From the NCBI GenBank assembly GCA_963575745.1, contig CAUYUJ010017826.1, positions 311,052 through 375,051 on the forward strand: a DNA stretch of 64,000 nucleotides, read 5' to 3'. The position numbers and the translations under genes were made by a program. A model generated the notes under the pieces. It was not told the origin of the DNA and did no database searches. It worked only from the letters and a program-made list of their open reading frames with translations. Position 1 is the stretch's first letter. The number at the start of each line of letters is the position of its first letter. The DNA is from Prorocentrum cordatum (taxonomy: Eukaryota; Sar; Dinophyceae; Prorocentrales; Prorocentraceae). Below, piece by piece: positions 20,295 to 31,245 of this stretch.

Positions 20295-21744
20295 CCCGAG
20301 TGCTCGCAGGCTGTCCAGGCGCAGGTCGGGTCCCCTTCCCTGCCCTGTCCCCCCGCGAAAAATGCCATGCGTTTTGTCTTCGCCTGGGAACCCGGGGCTG
20401 CGCGGGAAGCTTCGGGGCGGAGGGTCTGGAGACGGGAACTTTCGACCATAAATTTCTTCGACCAGTCAGGAACGCCCTATTACGCGCCCGGAATACCGTA
20501 AGTCACACTTGTCAGGCACGGCCCGTTAGTTACCCCAATGCCTTTTTACGCGACCTTAGGTCCGCCTGTGCGGCTCCGCCCGCGGCCGCCGGCGCTTCCG
20601 AAGCCGCGGCTGCTTCGGGCCGCTGACGGCCCCGGGCGCAGGGGAAGGTCTCGCGCGGTTCCAAAAGTCGGCAAAGCGCCGAGAGGGCTGTGGAACGGGG
20701 GCGCCCTTCTCAGAAGGTGGGGTGCCGATTGCAAGCCTTCCAAGAACCACCCGCCTTATAAGAGACCCCATCGCCCTCCTGCCCCCTCTCGGCGCGCCGC
20801 CGAAAAAGTGAGAATCATCTTGGCGAAGAACCCAGCCACGCGCAGGCGCGAGTGCTGCGAGGCTAGCGCGACGAAGGAAGGGGGGCACTTCATGGGGCCA
20901 CGAACTGCGCGAAGGCCCGTCGAAATTGACGCGCGATGGGCTGGGGCCGCAGGCGAACCCTGCCACTGGAACCTTCGGAGGACATCGCTGTGAGACCACG
21001 AGCGGCGCGACGGGTGTGCCACAATAGACGTGCGATGCGCGGGGCGCTGCGTGCAAGCCCTGCCGCCGGGGCCTCTGGCGGAATTCTCAGCGCATGGGCC
21101 ACGAAACGCAAGATGGGCGTGCCAAAACAGACGTGCGGTGGGCGGGCAGCCGCATGCGAACCCTGCCACTGGCGCCTTCATTTGATCTTCCTGCGGGGCC
21201 GCGAACCGTTGAAGGGGCGTGCCGAGATGGACATGCGGTGGGCGGGGGGCCGCGTGCGAATCCTGCCACAGAGGCCTTCGGTGGAGTTCCCAACGAGGCC
21301 ACGAACCGTGTGAGAGGCGTGCCGAAATTGACATGCGGTAGGCGGGGGGCCGCGTGCGAACCCTGCCGCTGGGGCCTTCGGAGAAGCTCCGCATGGGGCC
21401 ACGCGCCTCTCGGGGGGCCTACGGGCCCACGACCCCTGTGAGGGTTGTTCCGGCATGGGCGCGCGGTGGGCGGGGAACCGCGTTCGAGCCCTGGCACTGC
21501 AGCCTTGGGTGAATCTCCTTATGAAGCCACGAACCATGCGAGGGGTGTGCCGACGTGGAAGCGCGCGGGGTGGGGTTCCTCAGGAGGCCACAAGCCGTGT
21601 GAGGGGTGTGCCGGCATGGACATGTGGTGGGTGGGGGACCGGATGTGGACTGGACATGTGGTGTGCGGGCGGCCGCATGCGAAACCTGCCACTGGGGCCT
21701 CGGTTGATATCCCTGCAGGGCCACGAACGGTGTGAGGGGTGTGC
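20295..21744 (+). repeat. Segmental duplication, copy 1
   Basis: This block begins with about 600 bases of complex sequence (including CTTCTCAGAAGGTGG and GGCGAAGAACCCAGCCACGC) and ends in a tandem array of a unit of roughly 90-125 bases. That unit contains GCATGCGAACCCTGCCACTG and GTGGGCGGGG. The whole block is repeated at 21745-23330 with the internal variants in the same order at a steady offset of about 1.40-1.43 kb. Frames open through it are shadows of the repeat. Confidence 0.85.
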
Positions 21745-23330
21745 CGAGACACCAAGCGCACTTCGGAGCCCCTTTCCCTGCCCTGCACCCCCGCGACGAT
21801 GTAGCAAGTTTCGTTTTCGACAACGGACCCGTCTTGAAACCTGGGGCCGCGCGGGAAGCTTCGAGGGGCCCCAGGGCGCCGTCGGGGCGCTCGCGTGGAG
21901 GATCTGGGGACGGGAACCTTCGACAATATAGTCTTCGATCAGTCAGGAACCCCGCAATGCCGTGAAGTCCGCCTGTCAGCCACAGCCTGTTACCTCGACG
22001 CCCTTTTAGCGACCTTACGGGCGCAGAGGAAGGTCTTGCGCGGTTCCAGAGGTCGGCAAAGCGCCGAGGGAGTTGCGGGGCGGGGGCGCCCTTCTCAGAA
22101 GGTGGATGCCACTTGGAAGCCTTCCGAGAGCATCGAACTACTTTCACTGAGCTTCCAAGAACCACCCCGGCTTGTAAGAGACCCCTCCCTCCTGCCCCCC
22201 CCCCCCCCGGCGCGCCGCCGAAAACAAATAATTATCCTGGCGAAGAACCCAGCCACGCGCAGGCGCGAGCGTTGCGAAGCTAGTGCGACGAAGGAAGGGG
22301 GGAGGTACTTCACGGGGCCACGAACTTTGCGAGGAGCACGTCGAAATGGACATGCGATGAGCGGGGGACCGCAGGCGAACCCTGCCACTGGAACCTTCGG
22401 AGGACATCCTGATGGGACCACGAACTGGGCGAGGGGCGCGACCCGTTAGACATGCATGCGATGCGCGAGGCGCTGCATGCAAACCCTGCCGCTGGGGCCT
22501 CCGGTGGAATTCTTCGCGGGGCCACCAAAAGTGAGATGGGCGTGCCAAAACAGACATGCGGTGGGCGGGGGGGCGCATGCCAGCCCTGTCATTGGTGCCT
22601 TCTTTTGATCTTCCTGCGGGGCCACGAACCGTGCAGGGGCTCGCCGAGATGGGCGCGCGGTGGGCGGGGGGCCGCATGCGAACCCTGCCACAGGGGCCAC
22701 GAACCGCGTGAGAGGCGTGCTGAAATTGACATGCGGTGGGCGGGGGGCCGCGTGCGAACCCTGCCGCTGGGGCCTTTGGAGAAGCTCCGCATGGGGCCGC
22801 GCGCCGCGTGGGGGCCAACGGGGCCGCGACCCCTGTGGAGGTTGTTCCGACATGGGCGCGCGGTGGGCGGGGAACCGCATGCGAACCCTGCCACTGGGGC
22901 CTTGGGTGAAGCTCTCCATGAGGCCACGACCCGAGCGAGGGGTGCGCCGACATGGACTTGCGCAGGCTGGGGTTCCTCAGGAGGCCACGACCCGTTTGAG
23001 GGGTGTACCGACACGGACACGCGGTGGGCGGGGAACCGGGCGTGGGTTGGACATGGGGCATGCGGCGGGAGGGGAGCCGCATGCGAACCCTGCCATTGGG
23101 GCCATCGTTTGATCTACCTGCGTGGCCACGAACAGTGTGAGGGGCGTGCCGAGATGGACATGAGGTGGGCGCTGGGCCGCGTGCGAACCCTGCCGCGCGG
23201 GCCTTGGGTGGAGCTCCGCATGGCGCCAAACGCCGCGCGAGGGGCGCGCCGAAATTGACGCGCGGTGGGTGGGGGGCCGCATGCGGACCCTGCCGCTGGA
23301 GCCTTCGGAGGAGCTCCGTATCTTGCGCTG
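21745..23330 (+). repeat. Segmental duplication, copy 2
   Basis: This is the second copy of the block at 20295-21744. Its array carries about two extra units at the 3' end (near 23183 and 23285). The copy is clearly diverged from the first by small substitutions and indels, including a long C run near 22195-22208. Confidence 0.85.
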
Positions 23331-23604
23331 CTTACGCGCAGTCGCCGAGGGGCCACGCAGGTCGAGGGGCCGAACAGGGGCCGAAAAGGACGGGGGACCG
23401 ACCGAGGTCCGAGGGCCGCGACCGACGAGGAGCAAGGAGGGAGGCGAAAAGGAGCGGGGTCAAACTATTGCTGCGTCCGCCGCCCGCGCCCAAGGGCGGA
23501 TCTTTCACCAGGCGCGCAAGGCCGCACAGCCGTGACTCGTGGCCACGGCGCGCTGCTCGCGCCCGAACCCGAGCTTCAGTCCAGGCGCCAGCCCTCGAAA
23601 ACGA
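23331..23604. other. GC-rich stretch, no gene supported
   Basis: Only short competing frames are seen between the duplication and the pyrimidine tract. Confidence 0.4.
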
Positions 23605-23865
23605 CCTCCTCCTGCTCCTCCTCCTCCACTTCGGGCCGGAGCACTGGCAGGTCAGCTCGCAGTGTCTCCGCCATCGCTTTTTCAGCGCGTCGATCCAGGC
23701 CGAGACATCTTCCTCTAGGTGGCCCGACGGGGCCGCTCCGTTGCGCTCTGATCGCCCTCCCCTTCTTCGACGGATCTTCCCCCGATTCCTCCTCCTCCTC
23801 TTCCTCCTCATCATCCTCCTCATCCTCCTCCTCCTCCGCCTCTCTCCTCATAAGGAACTTCTCCC
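23605..23865. repeat. Interrupted (CTC)n tracts
   Basis: CTC/TCC triplet runs at about 23605-23630 and 23785-23845 flank less regular sequence. Confidence 0.85.
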
Positions 23866-23934
23866 TGTCGCGCCCCGAGGCGAGCTTTTAGGGCGGACCG
23901 GGCATTTCCCTTGAGACCCCCTCTCCGTTTACGA

Positions 23935-24885
23935 TTCTGAAGTTTGAAAAGTGGCAAGAGCTTCACACATTGAGGGCGGGTGGTTTTCAAAATGTGGCCG
24001 TCGCCTTAGCGCCGCGCACATTCGTTTTATGTACTGGCAAGAGCTTCACTGATCGAGGGCGGGTGGTTTTGAAAATGTTCCTCTCGCCTTAGCGCCGTAT
24101 GCACTCGTTTAAAAAATGGGCAGGGACTTCACGGACTGTGGGCGGGTGGCCTTGGAAATGCAGTTCCCGCCTTAGCGCCGCGCGCATTCGTTGTAAACAT
24201 TTGCAAAGGCTTCACATATTGAGGGCGGGTGGTTACATGTAGCTCCCACCGTAGCGCCGCGCGCATTCCTTCTAAACCTTTGCCAGAGTTTCACGGGTTG
24301 AGGGCATGCGGTTTTCAACGCGTAGCTCCCACCGTAGTGCCGCGCGCATTCCTCTGAAACATGTGCAAGAGCTTCACGGGTTGAGGGCGGGTGGTTTTCA
24401 AAATGTAGTTCCCGCCTTGCGCCGCGCGCATTGTTTTTTGTTTAATTGCAGGAGCTTCACGGGTTGAGGGCGGGTGGTTTTCAAAATGTAGTTCCCGCCT
24501 TAGCGCCGCGCGCATTCGTTTTAAACATTTGCAAGAGCTTCACATATTGAGGGCGGGTGGCATTCAAAATGTGGCCTTCGCCTTGGAGCCGCGCACATTC
24601 GTTTTGTTAATGTTTTTAAGAGCTTCGCGGATTGAGGGCGGCCCCTTCTCAAAATGTGGCCTTCGCCTTAGCGCCGCGCGCATTCGTTCTAAACATTTGC
24701 AAAAGTTTTACGGATCGAGGGCGGGTCGTTTTCGAAATGTGGTTCTCGCTTCAGCGCCGCGCGCATTCGTTGTGAACAGGTGCATGATCTTCACGGATTG
24801 AGGGCGGGTGGTTTTCAAAATGTGGTTGTCGCCAGAGCGCCGTGAGCGTTCGTTTTTCAAAAATTTGCAAGAGTTCCACGGATTC
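23935..24885 (+). repeat. 83-bp satellite, 12 copies
   Basis: Units carry AAGAGCTTCAC, then GAGGGCGGGTGGTTTTCAAA, and close with GCCGCGCGCATTCGTT. The GAGCTTC landmark recurs near 23958, 24041, 24124, 24206, 24286, 24369, 24451, 24534, 24619, 24704, 24787 and 24870, a period of 80-85 bases. Copies are head to tail with no spacers, so this is not a CRISPR array. Confidence 0.93.
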
Positions 24886-25199
24886 CCATGATCATCGCAC
24901 CAACAATGGTGCTGTGGAAGGATTCTCGATTATGCGGGTGCAACAGTCATGTTGGTTCGTGGTGCTCAAGTTCCCAAATGGCGTTGCGGCGCGCTTCCAA
25001 GTCGTCAGGACACAGCTGTCAGGTTGATCCGCGGCGTGGGAATCCCGAGAACAATAGTTTGGCATGCTTCATGGTCTTCAAACGGGTGTCTTCCAACGAG
25101 GCAGTTGTTTCAATGGAAATGAACCATTTTAGGGCCCTATGAAGAGGGAGCTTGGAAGGGGGGGGTAATTCCAACATCGTTGATGACTCTTGGGTTTAC
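24886..25199. other. Unique sequence of lower GC, no gene supported
   Basis: The sequence departs from the satellite at GATTCCCATGATCATCGC. Only short frames occur. Confidence 0.4.
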
Positions 25200-25492
25200 A
25201 CTGGTCCTCCTCCTCCTCCTCCTCCTCCTCTTCCATCTCGTCCGCATCAGTCTCTTGTTATTATTATGTATCCTCCGCCTTCTCCGCGTCATCTTTCTCC
25301 TCCTCCTCTTCCTTGTCCTCCTCCTCCTCCTTCTCCTCCTCCCCCTCCTCTTCCTTCTCCTTCTCCTCCGCCTCCTCCTCCTCTTCCTCCAGGTTGACTC
25401 TGTCACATGGTCATATTCATACTCAAACTCCTCCTCTTCCTCCTCCTCCTCCTCCTCCTCCTCTTCCTCCTCCTCCTCCACCCAAGAAACGT
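25200..25492. repeat. (TCC)n pyrimidine tracts
   Basis: Two TCC/CTC runs (about 25202-25235 and 25290-25395) and a third (about 25420-25480) are separated by short complex sequence. Confidence 0.93.
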
Positions 25493-25594
25493 CACAAACA
25501 AAAACTTTGGGATGTCCGTGCGGATTTCTTTTGTCGACGCCGGACCTCCCCTGGCGGCGTTTCCGGCGCCGCCCATGGCGCGCTGCGCACGGCC

Positions 25595-25597
<3 letters not shown>

Positions 25598-25632
<35 letters not shown>

Positions 25633-25875
25633 ACACACATATACGTATATAAATACATGTATATGTATATGTATATATATATGTATGCACGTATATACAT
25701 ATACACGTATATACATACATATATATATACATATATGTATATATGTATGTACGTGTATACAAGTATATATATATATATATATACGTATATACATGTGTAT
25801 ATATATATATGTATATATATATATATGTACACACACGCATCGTTGGGTGTGTATAGATATAATTGTAGATGTATG
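25598..25875. repeat. (TA)n and TATG/TACA microsatellite
   Basis: A pure TA run near 25602-25630 is followed by about 240 bases of ATATAC/GTATAT variants. It is the most AT-rich patch in the window. Tyr-Ile frames through it are shadows. Confidence 0.95.
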
Positions 25876-26349
25876 TATACATACCTCGCGTATCGCACGG
25901 TGCGATGGCCAAGTGCCTTGCGCAACTCTGCAAGCTGCCCAGTAAAGGTAGCATTCACTCGAAAACACCGATTGGTTATTTGTATGGTGTATCTTGCATA
26001 GTGTACTTTGTTCTTCTTCTGTCGGGAGGTACACCTGGGCGTCGGGAGGCTCAGCGCGTGGCTGGCCTGCGCACTCATCGCCGTTGTCGTCGTCGTCGTC
26101 GTCGTCGTCGTCGCGGGCGTCGTCGTCGTCACCCGAACTCCGCGGTGGTGCCGGAGGCTGCAGCCCCGCGGCCTCGCACGGTTGGCCTGCCCGACCCCTT
26201 GTTTGGCCGCCGCTCGGCGCCAATTTTGCACGCCACTCACACAGATGTGTGCACCTGGGGTCGGAATGATTTTTTTACCAGAATTTGAAAAATTTCTTGA
26301 CCCGTATACAAGATTTCATTGTCCGACAAGAAACATTTTTGTTGACTCG
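25876..26349. other. Sequence between microsatellites, with a (GTC)n run
   Basis: A GTC run lies at about 26084-26130. The rest has short competing frames only. Confidence 0.4.
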
Positions 26350-27000
<651 letters not shown>

Positions 27001-27012
27001 CCGTCGCCCCAA

Positions 27013-27135
27013 TCTCCTGGCATCGCTCGGATGTGTGCGCTTCTGTCGGCGAGGCCAGCGCCCCAAAATCCGGACCATTCAGCAGCATCGCGATTCGCGG
27101 TTCATCTTGTCAAAGACACGCACGAAACTGAGAGG
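27013..27135 (+). repeat. Dispersed repeat, copy 2
   Basis: It shares TGGCATCGCTCGGA, GTGTGC and CACGCACGAA blocks with 7104-7205. Here it directly follows the GTCGCC array. Confidence 0.5.
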
Positions 27136-27544
27136 GCTTCTTTTTTCTCGGGCGGTCACGGGCCTTACCCGGCGGGGGGTGAGGGGGCGGGGGACCGACA
27201 ACGTCACGTTTCGCGCGGGCGCCATCTGGGAATGTCCATTACGCATTAAAAAACAAAGACAGCTGGGAGGTCAGCAATTAATCGTGACGTTGACTTGGGG
27301 GGGTAGGGTGGCGGCCGGGGCTGGTGACAGCCGCTATCGCAATGCACGGTTGTTGGATGTCCCAGAGATGGCAAGAGGTGAAGTCACCGGGGGCGGGGGC
27401 GTCTGGGGGCCCCAAGGTGCAGTCACACGGGGAGGGGTGCTCGGGACTCTTCCCCCCCCCTTCCCTGTCTTCTCCCACCCCTTCCCCTGCTCCCTCCCTC
27501 CCCCTCCACCTCCCTCCCTCCAACCGTCCTCATCCCGCCTCTTC
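27136..27544. other. Sequence upstream of the PPR gene, no separate gene supported
   Basis: G-rich then C-rich sequence. A coding frame can be read but carries no motif. Confidence 0.4.
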
Positions 27545-27570
27545 CTCTCCTCTCCTCCCCCCCCCACCCT

Positions 27571-27604
<34 letters not shown>

Positions 27605-27605
27605 C
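27545..27605. repeat. Pyrimidine tract with (CT)n
   Basis: A CCCTCTCC-rich stretch passes into about 15 CT units, directly upstream of the spliced-leader relicts. Confidence 0.9.
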
Positions 27606-27611
27606 GCCCCA

Positions 27612-27673
27612 AGCCATTTTGGCTCAAGCAATTTTGGCCCAAGCCAGTTTGGCTCAAGCCAGTTTGGCACAAG
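27612..27673 (+). other. Four tandem relict spliced leaders
   Basis: AGCCATTTTGGCTCAAG (27612-27628) is an exact match to the last 17 bases of the dinoflagellate spliced leader. It is followed without a gap by three 15-base relicts: CAATTTTGGCCCAAG (27629-27643), CCAGTTTGGCTCAAG (27644-27658) and CCAGTTTGGCACAAG (27659-27673). Tandem truncated leaders are the known mark of repeated mRNA recycling in dinoflagellates: each cycle of trans-splicing, reverse transcription and integration adds one leader outside the previous one. The copy nearest the gene should be oldest, and the inner copies are indeed more diverged. Confidence 0.92.
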
Positions 27674-27714
27674 CCCCGGGGCCATGTCGTTCTGGATAGT
27701 CTCAAGAAGTCGTT

Positions 27715-28164
27715 ATGTCCCTCGAAGCGTCGATCAAGAACTGCGGCCTGACAAAACAATGGAGCGCCGCACTTCGATTGCTCCGCGAAGGAATTCAATT
27801 AGGTGTGCAACTCGTCCCAAGCCACTACGTTGCGACTGTCAGCGCATGCAGGAAAGGCGGGCAATGGCAACACGCGTTATCAGTGCTCAGTGAGATGTGG
27901 GAGACGAAGCTGGAGCCCGACGTCATCTCTACTACAATGCAGCGTTCACCGCTCGCCAAAATGGTTAAGCAGTGGCCGCGGGCCGGCCCCTCCGGAGCCC
28001 TCCCCGGGCGCCCCAGCAAGCTCTGGTCCACTCCAGCGCGGCTCCGAGGCTGTCCCAGGCCGCTCCGAGACGCTCCGAGATGCCTCCCCAGAGTCGCCCT
28101 GGAAGCTCAACAGCCTCCCCCTCGCGCCCACGATACTCCAACACGCGCCGGCAGAAGCGTCTGA
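27715..28164 (+). CDS. Pentatricopeptide repeat (PPR) protein, retroposed copy
   Basis: The ATG at 27715 opens 149 codons, 41 bases after the last spliced-leader relict, a plausible short 5' UTR. An earlier ATG at 27684 is in a different frame with no PPR signal. Residues 2-39 form a degenerate PPR-like helix pair (SIKNCGLTKQWSAALRLL). Residues 42-75 form a clear motif (VSACRKGGQWQHALSVLSEM then WETKLEPDVI). PPR proteins usually bind RNA in organelles, often with ten or more 35-residue motifs; two is too few to be a typical active protein. After DVIS the PPR-like sequence continues in the +2 frame, so the C-terminal 70 residues are probably not native. The satellite follows directly downstream. 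Confidence 0.65.
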   Translation: MSLEASIKNCGLTKQWSAALRLLREGIQLGVQLVPSHYVATVSACRKGGQWQHALSVLSEMWETKLEPDVISTTMQRSPLAKMVKQWPRAGPSGALPGRPSKLWSTPARLRGCPRPLRDAPRCLPRVALEAQQPPPRAHDTPTRAGRSV

Positions 28165-28198
28165 GGAGGGGAAAAGAGGCATTTCCTCTGGGAAACGA

Positions 28199-30366
28199 GC
28201 CACTCCCGAGACGGCCTTCAAACCGCGAGGAGCCCCCCAAAGGAGCCCAAGAAGATCTCAGGAACTTCGAAGAAAGCCTAGAGAGAGGCCTAGGAAGACC
28301 CCGCGAGAGGCCGCGCACTCTTCGTTTTGAGCGCCCCTCAAAACGAACACCTGGAAAGCTCTTTTTGGTTCCGTCCTGGCGCCCTCGAGGCCCCTACCGA
28401 GACGGCCTTGAAGCCGCGAGGAGCTCCCCAAAGGAGCACGAGAAGATCTCAGGAACTTCGAAGAGAGCCCCGAGAGAGGCCTAGGAAGACCCCGCGAGAG
28501 GCCACGCACTCTTCGTTTTGAGTGCCCCTCACAACGAACACCACGAAGCTCTTTTTGGTTCCGTCCTGGCGCCCTCGAGGCCCCTACCAAGACGGCCTAC
28601 AAGCCGGGAGGGCCCCCCCAAAGGAGCCCAAGAAGATCTTAGACGCTTCGAGGAGAGCCCCGAGAGAGGCCTGGGAAGGCCCCGCCAGGGGCTGGGCACT
28701 GTTCGTTTTGAGCGCCCCTCAAAACGAACACCTGGAAGCTCTGTTTGGTTCCGTCCTGGCGCCCTCGAGGCCTTGAAACCGCGAGGAGCTTCCCCAAGGA
28801 TCCCAACAACATCTCAGGAACTTCGAAGAAAACCCGGAGAGAGGCCTAGGAAGACCCCGCGAGAGGCCGCGCTCTGTTCGTTTTGAGCGCCCCTAAGCAC
28901 GAATACCACGAAGCTCTTTTTGGTTCCGTCCTGGCGCCCCGGAGGCCCCTACCGAGACGGCCTTGAAGCCGCGAGGAGCTTCCCAAAGGAGCCCAAGAAG
29001 ATCTCAGGAACTTCGAAGAGAGCCCCGACAGAGGCGCAGGAAGGCCCCGCGAGAGGCCGCGCTCTGTTCGTTTTGAGCGCCCCTCACAACGAACACCACG
29101 AAGCTCTTTGTGGTTCCGTCCTGGCGCCCTCGAGGCCCCTACCAAGACGGCCTACAAGCCGGGAGGACCCTCCCAAGGAGCCCAAGAAGATCTCAGACGC
29201 TTCGAAGAGAGCCCCGAGAGAGGCCTGGAAAGGCCCCACCACGGGCTGGGCACTGTTCGTTTTGAGCGCCCCTTCAAACGAACACCTGGAAGCTCTGTTT
29301 TGTTTCGTCCTGGCGCCCTCGAGGCCCCTCCCGAGACGGCCTTGAAACCGCGAGGAGCCCCCGAAAGGAGCCCAAGAAGATCTCAGGAACTTCGAAAAAA
29401 GCCCCGAGAGAAGCCTAGGAAGGCCCCGCGAGAGGCCGCGCACTCTTCGTTTTGAGCGCCCCTCAAAACGAACACCTGGAAAGCTCTTTTTGGTTCCGTC
29501 CTGGCGCCCTCGAGGCCCTTACCGAGACGGCCTTGAAGCCGGGAGGAGCCCCCCAAAGGAGGCCAAGAAGATCTCAGGAACATCGAAGAGAGCCCCGAGA
29601 GAGGCCTAGGAAGACCCCGCGAGAGGCCGCGCCTCAAAACGAACACCACGAAGCTCTTTTTGGTTCCGTGGTGGCGCCCTCGAGGCCCCTACCAAGACGG
29701 CCTTCAAGCCGGGAGGGCCCCCCCAAAGGAGCCCAAGAAGATCTCAGACGCTTCGAAGAGAGCCCCGAAAGAGGCTTGGGAAGGCCCCACCAGGGGCTGG
29801 GCACTGTTCGTTTTGAGCGCCCCTCACAACGAACACCTGGAAGCTCTGGTTTGTTCCGTCCTGGCGCCCTCGAGGCCCCTCCCGAGACGGCCTTGAAACC
29901 GCGAGGAGCCCCCGAAAGGAGCCCAAGAAGATCTCAGGAACTTCGAAAAAAAGCCCAGAGAGAGGCCTAGGAAGACCCCGCGAGAGGCCGCGCTCTGTTC
30001 GTTTTGAGCGCCCCTAAGCACGAATACCACGAAGCTCTTTTTGGTTCCGTCCTGGCGCCCCGGAGGCCCCTACCGAGACGGCCTTGAAGCCGCGAGGAGC
30101 TTCCCAAAGGAGCCCAAGAAGATCTCAGGAACTTCGAAGAGAGCCCCGACAGAGGCGCAGGAAGGCCCCGCGAGAGGCCGCACTCTGTTCGTTCTGAGCG
30201 CCCCTCAAAACGAACACCACGAAGCTCTTTTTGGTTCCGTCCTGGCGCCCTCGAGGCCCTTACCGAGACGGCCTTGAAGCCGCGAGGAGCTTCCCAAAGG
30301 AGGCCAAGAAGATCTCAGGAACTTCGAAGAGAGCCCCGAGAGAGGCCTAGGAAGACCCCGCGAGAC
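28199..30366 (+). repeat. Satellite of about 187 bp, about 11.5 copies, with an internal hairpin
   Basis: Monomers carry GAGACGGCCTTGAAGCCG, AGCCCAAGAAGATCTCAGGA and GGTTCCGTCCTGGCGCCC. Nearly every monomer has an inverted repeat; the best is TGTTCGTTTTGAG (28700-28712), loop CGCCC, CTCAAAACGAACA (28718-28730). Variants of the right arm recur in order. Type CTGGAAAGC is at about 28321 and 29448, and type TAAGCACGAATACC is at about 28878 and 30000, which gives a partial higher-order period of about 1.12 kb. One monomer near 29632 has lost the left arm. All frames are open but are shadows. Confidence 0.92.
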
Positions 30367-30834
30367 TGGGCCCTGCCGACGCCTTCGACGCAACGGCATT
30401 TTCTGACGCCTTGCCGAAGGGTGTTGTCGCGCTACGTTCCAACGCTGCAGAGGGACAGGCGGGAGAACCCGAAGGAGAGGAAAATGAAAAGGAAGATGAG
30501 GGACAGGATGAGGGTGACGAGGATGATCAGGAGGGCACTGGGAAGGATGAGGGAGTCAGGCGGAGGAGGAGGAGGAGGAGGAGGAGGAAGAGGAGGAGGA
30601 GGAGGAGGAGGAGGACGAGGAGCAGGAGGAGGAGGAGGAATAGGAGGATGAGGAGGAGGAGGAGGAGGAGGAGGAGGAGACGGAAACGGAAACGGAGGAG
30701 GAGGAGGAACAGGAGCAACAGAAGGATAATGAGGTGGATGGGAAGACATCCATGTTCTTCTCCCCCGGCTGCTCCATCGCGCCTCCGTTCCCAATGCGTT
30801 TTGCACATGGCCCGATCGAACCCCCTCATTTCCC
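30367..30834. repeat. Acidic-coding stretch and (GGA)n purine tract
   Basis: From 30411 a plus-strand frame reads a Glu/Asp-rich stretch (EGEENEKEDEGQDEGDED) and then the GGA/GAG microsatellite at about 30560-30715. A similar acidic or purine-rich lead-in precedes the PPR cassette at 32.1 kb, so this may be the remnant of the 5' part of a PPR gene. Confidence 0.6.
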
Positions 30835-31245
30835 ATGCTCCCCAATCAGGCGGCGCTCAAGCTGCTCGGCGACATGTGGAAGGCGAACCTGACGCCATCC
30901 ATCGTGATCGCCTGACGGCAGCGCCCCATCACTTCGCAAGTGGACGTAGTCCACAAGTGCACCCTGGTCAGCTACAGCGCCGGGATCAGCGCGTGCGAGA
31001 AGGGCGGGCAGTGGCAGCGGGCGTTGGCGCTGCTGAGCGAGATGCGGGAGGTGATGCTGGAGCCCAACATCATCTCTACTACATTGCAGGGCCCAGTGCG
31101 TGCCAGAATGGCGCAGGCCCCAATGCACCGAAACCGCCCCGGGCTGGCCCCGGGCCGCCCAGGGCCGCCCAGGCAGGCTCCAGGACATGTCGAGAGGGCC
31201 CCCAGAAGCCCCCAAGACGGCCCCGGAGAGCCCCGGCACGCTTAA
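30835..31245 (+). pseudogene. PPR gene fragment, one full motif and an in-frame stop
   Basis: From the ATG at 30835 the frame reads a degenerate PPR second helix (QAALKLLGDMWKANLTPSIV), then meets a TGA at 30913-30915. It continues in the same frame with the cassette leader VVHKCTLV and one complete 35-residue motif (SYSAGISACEKGGQWQRA, ending LEPNII) at about 30967-31071. The PPR signal then moves to the +2 frame (YYIAGPSACQNGAG). The in-frame stop and the frame change make it a pseudogene as seen here. The hairpin GTGGAC-GTA-GTCCAC (30940-30954) marks the cassette's 5' edge. Confidence 0.7.

Noticed and set aside
23935-24885. CRISPR-like array
   Set aside because: The 83-bp units are contiguous with no spacers, and the context is eukaryotic.
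25137-26240. Tyr/Ile-rich frames as transmembrane protein
   Set aside because: They are read from TA and GTA microsatellites.
27324-27893. Frame containing HFGSSNFGPSQFGSSQFG as a silk- or FG-repeat protein
   Set aside because: The FG repeat is the translation of the tandem spliced-leader relicts; the PPR frame starting at 27715 is different.
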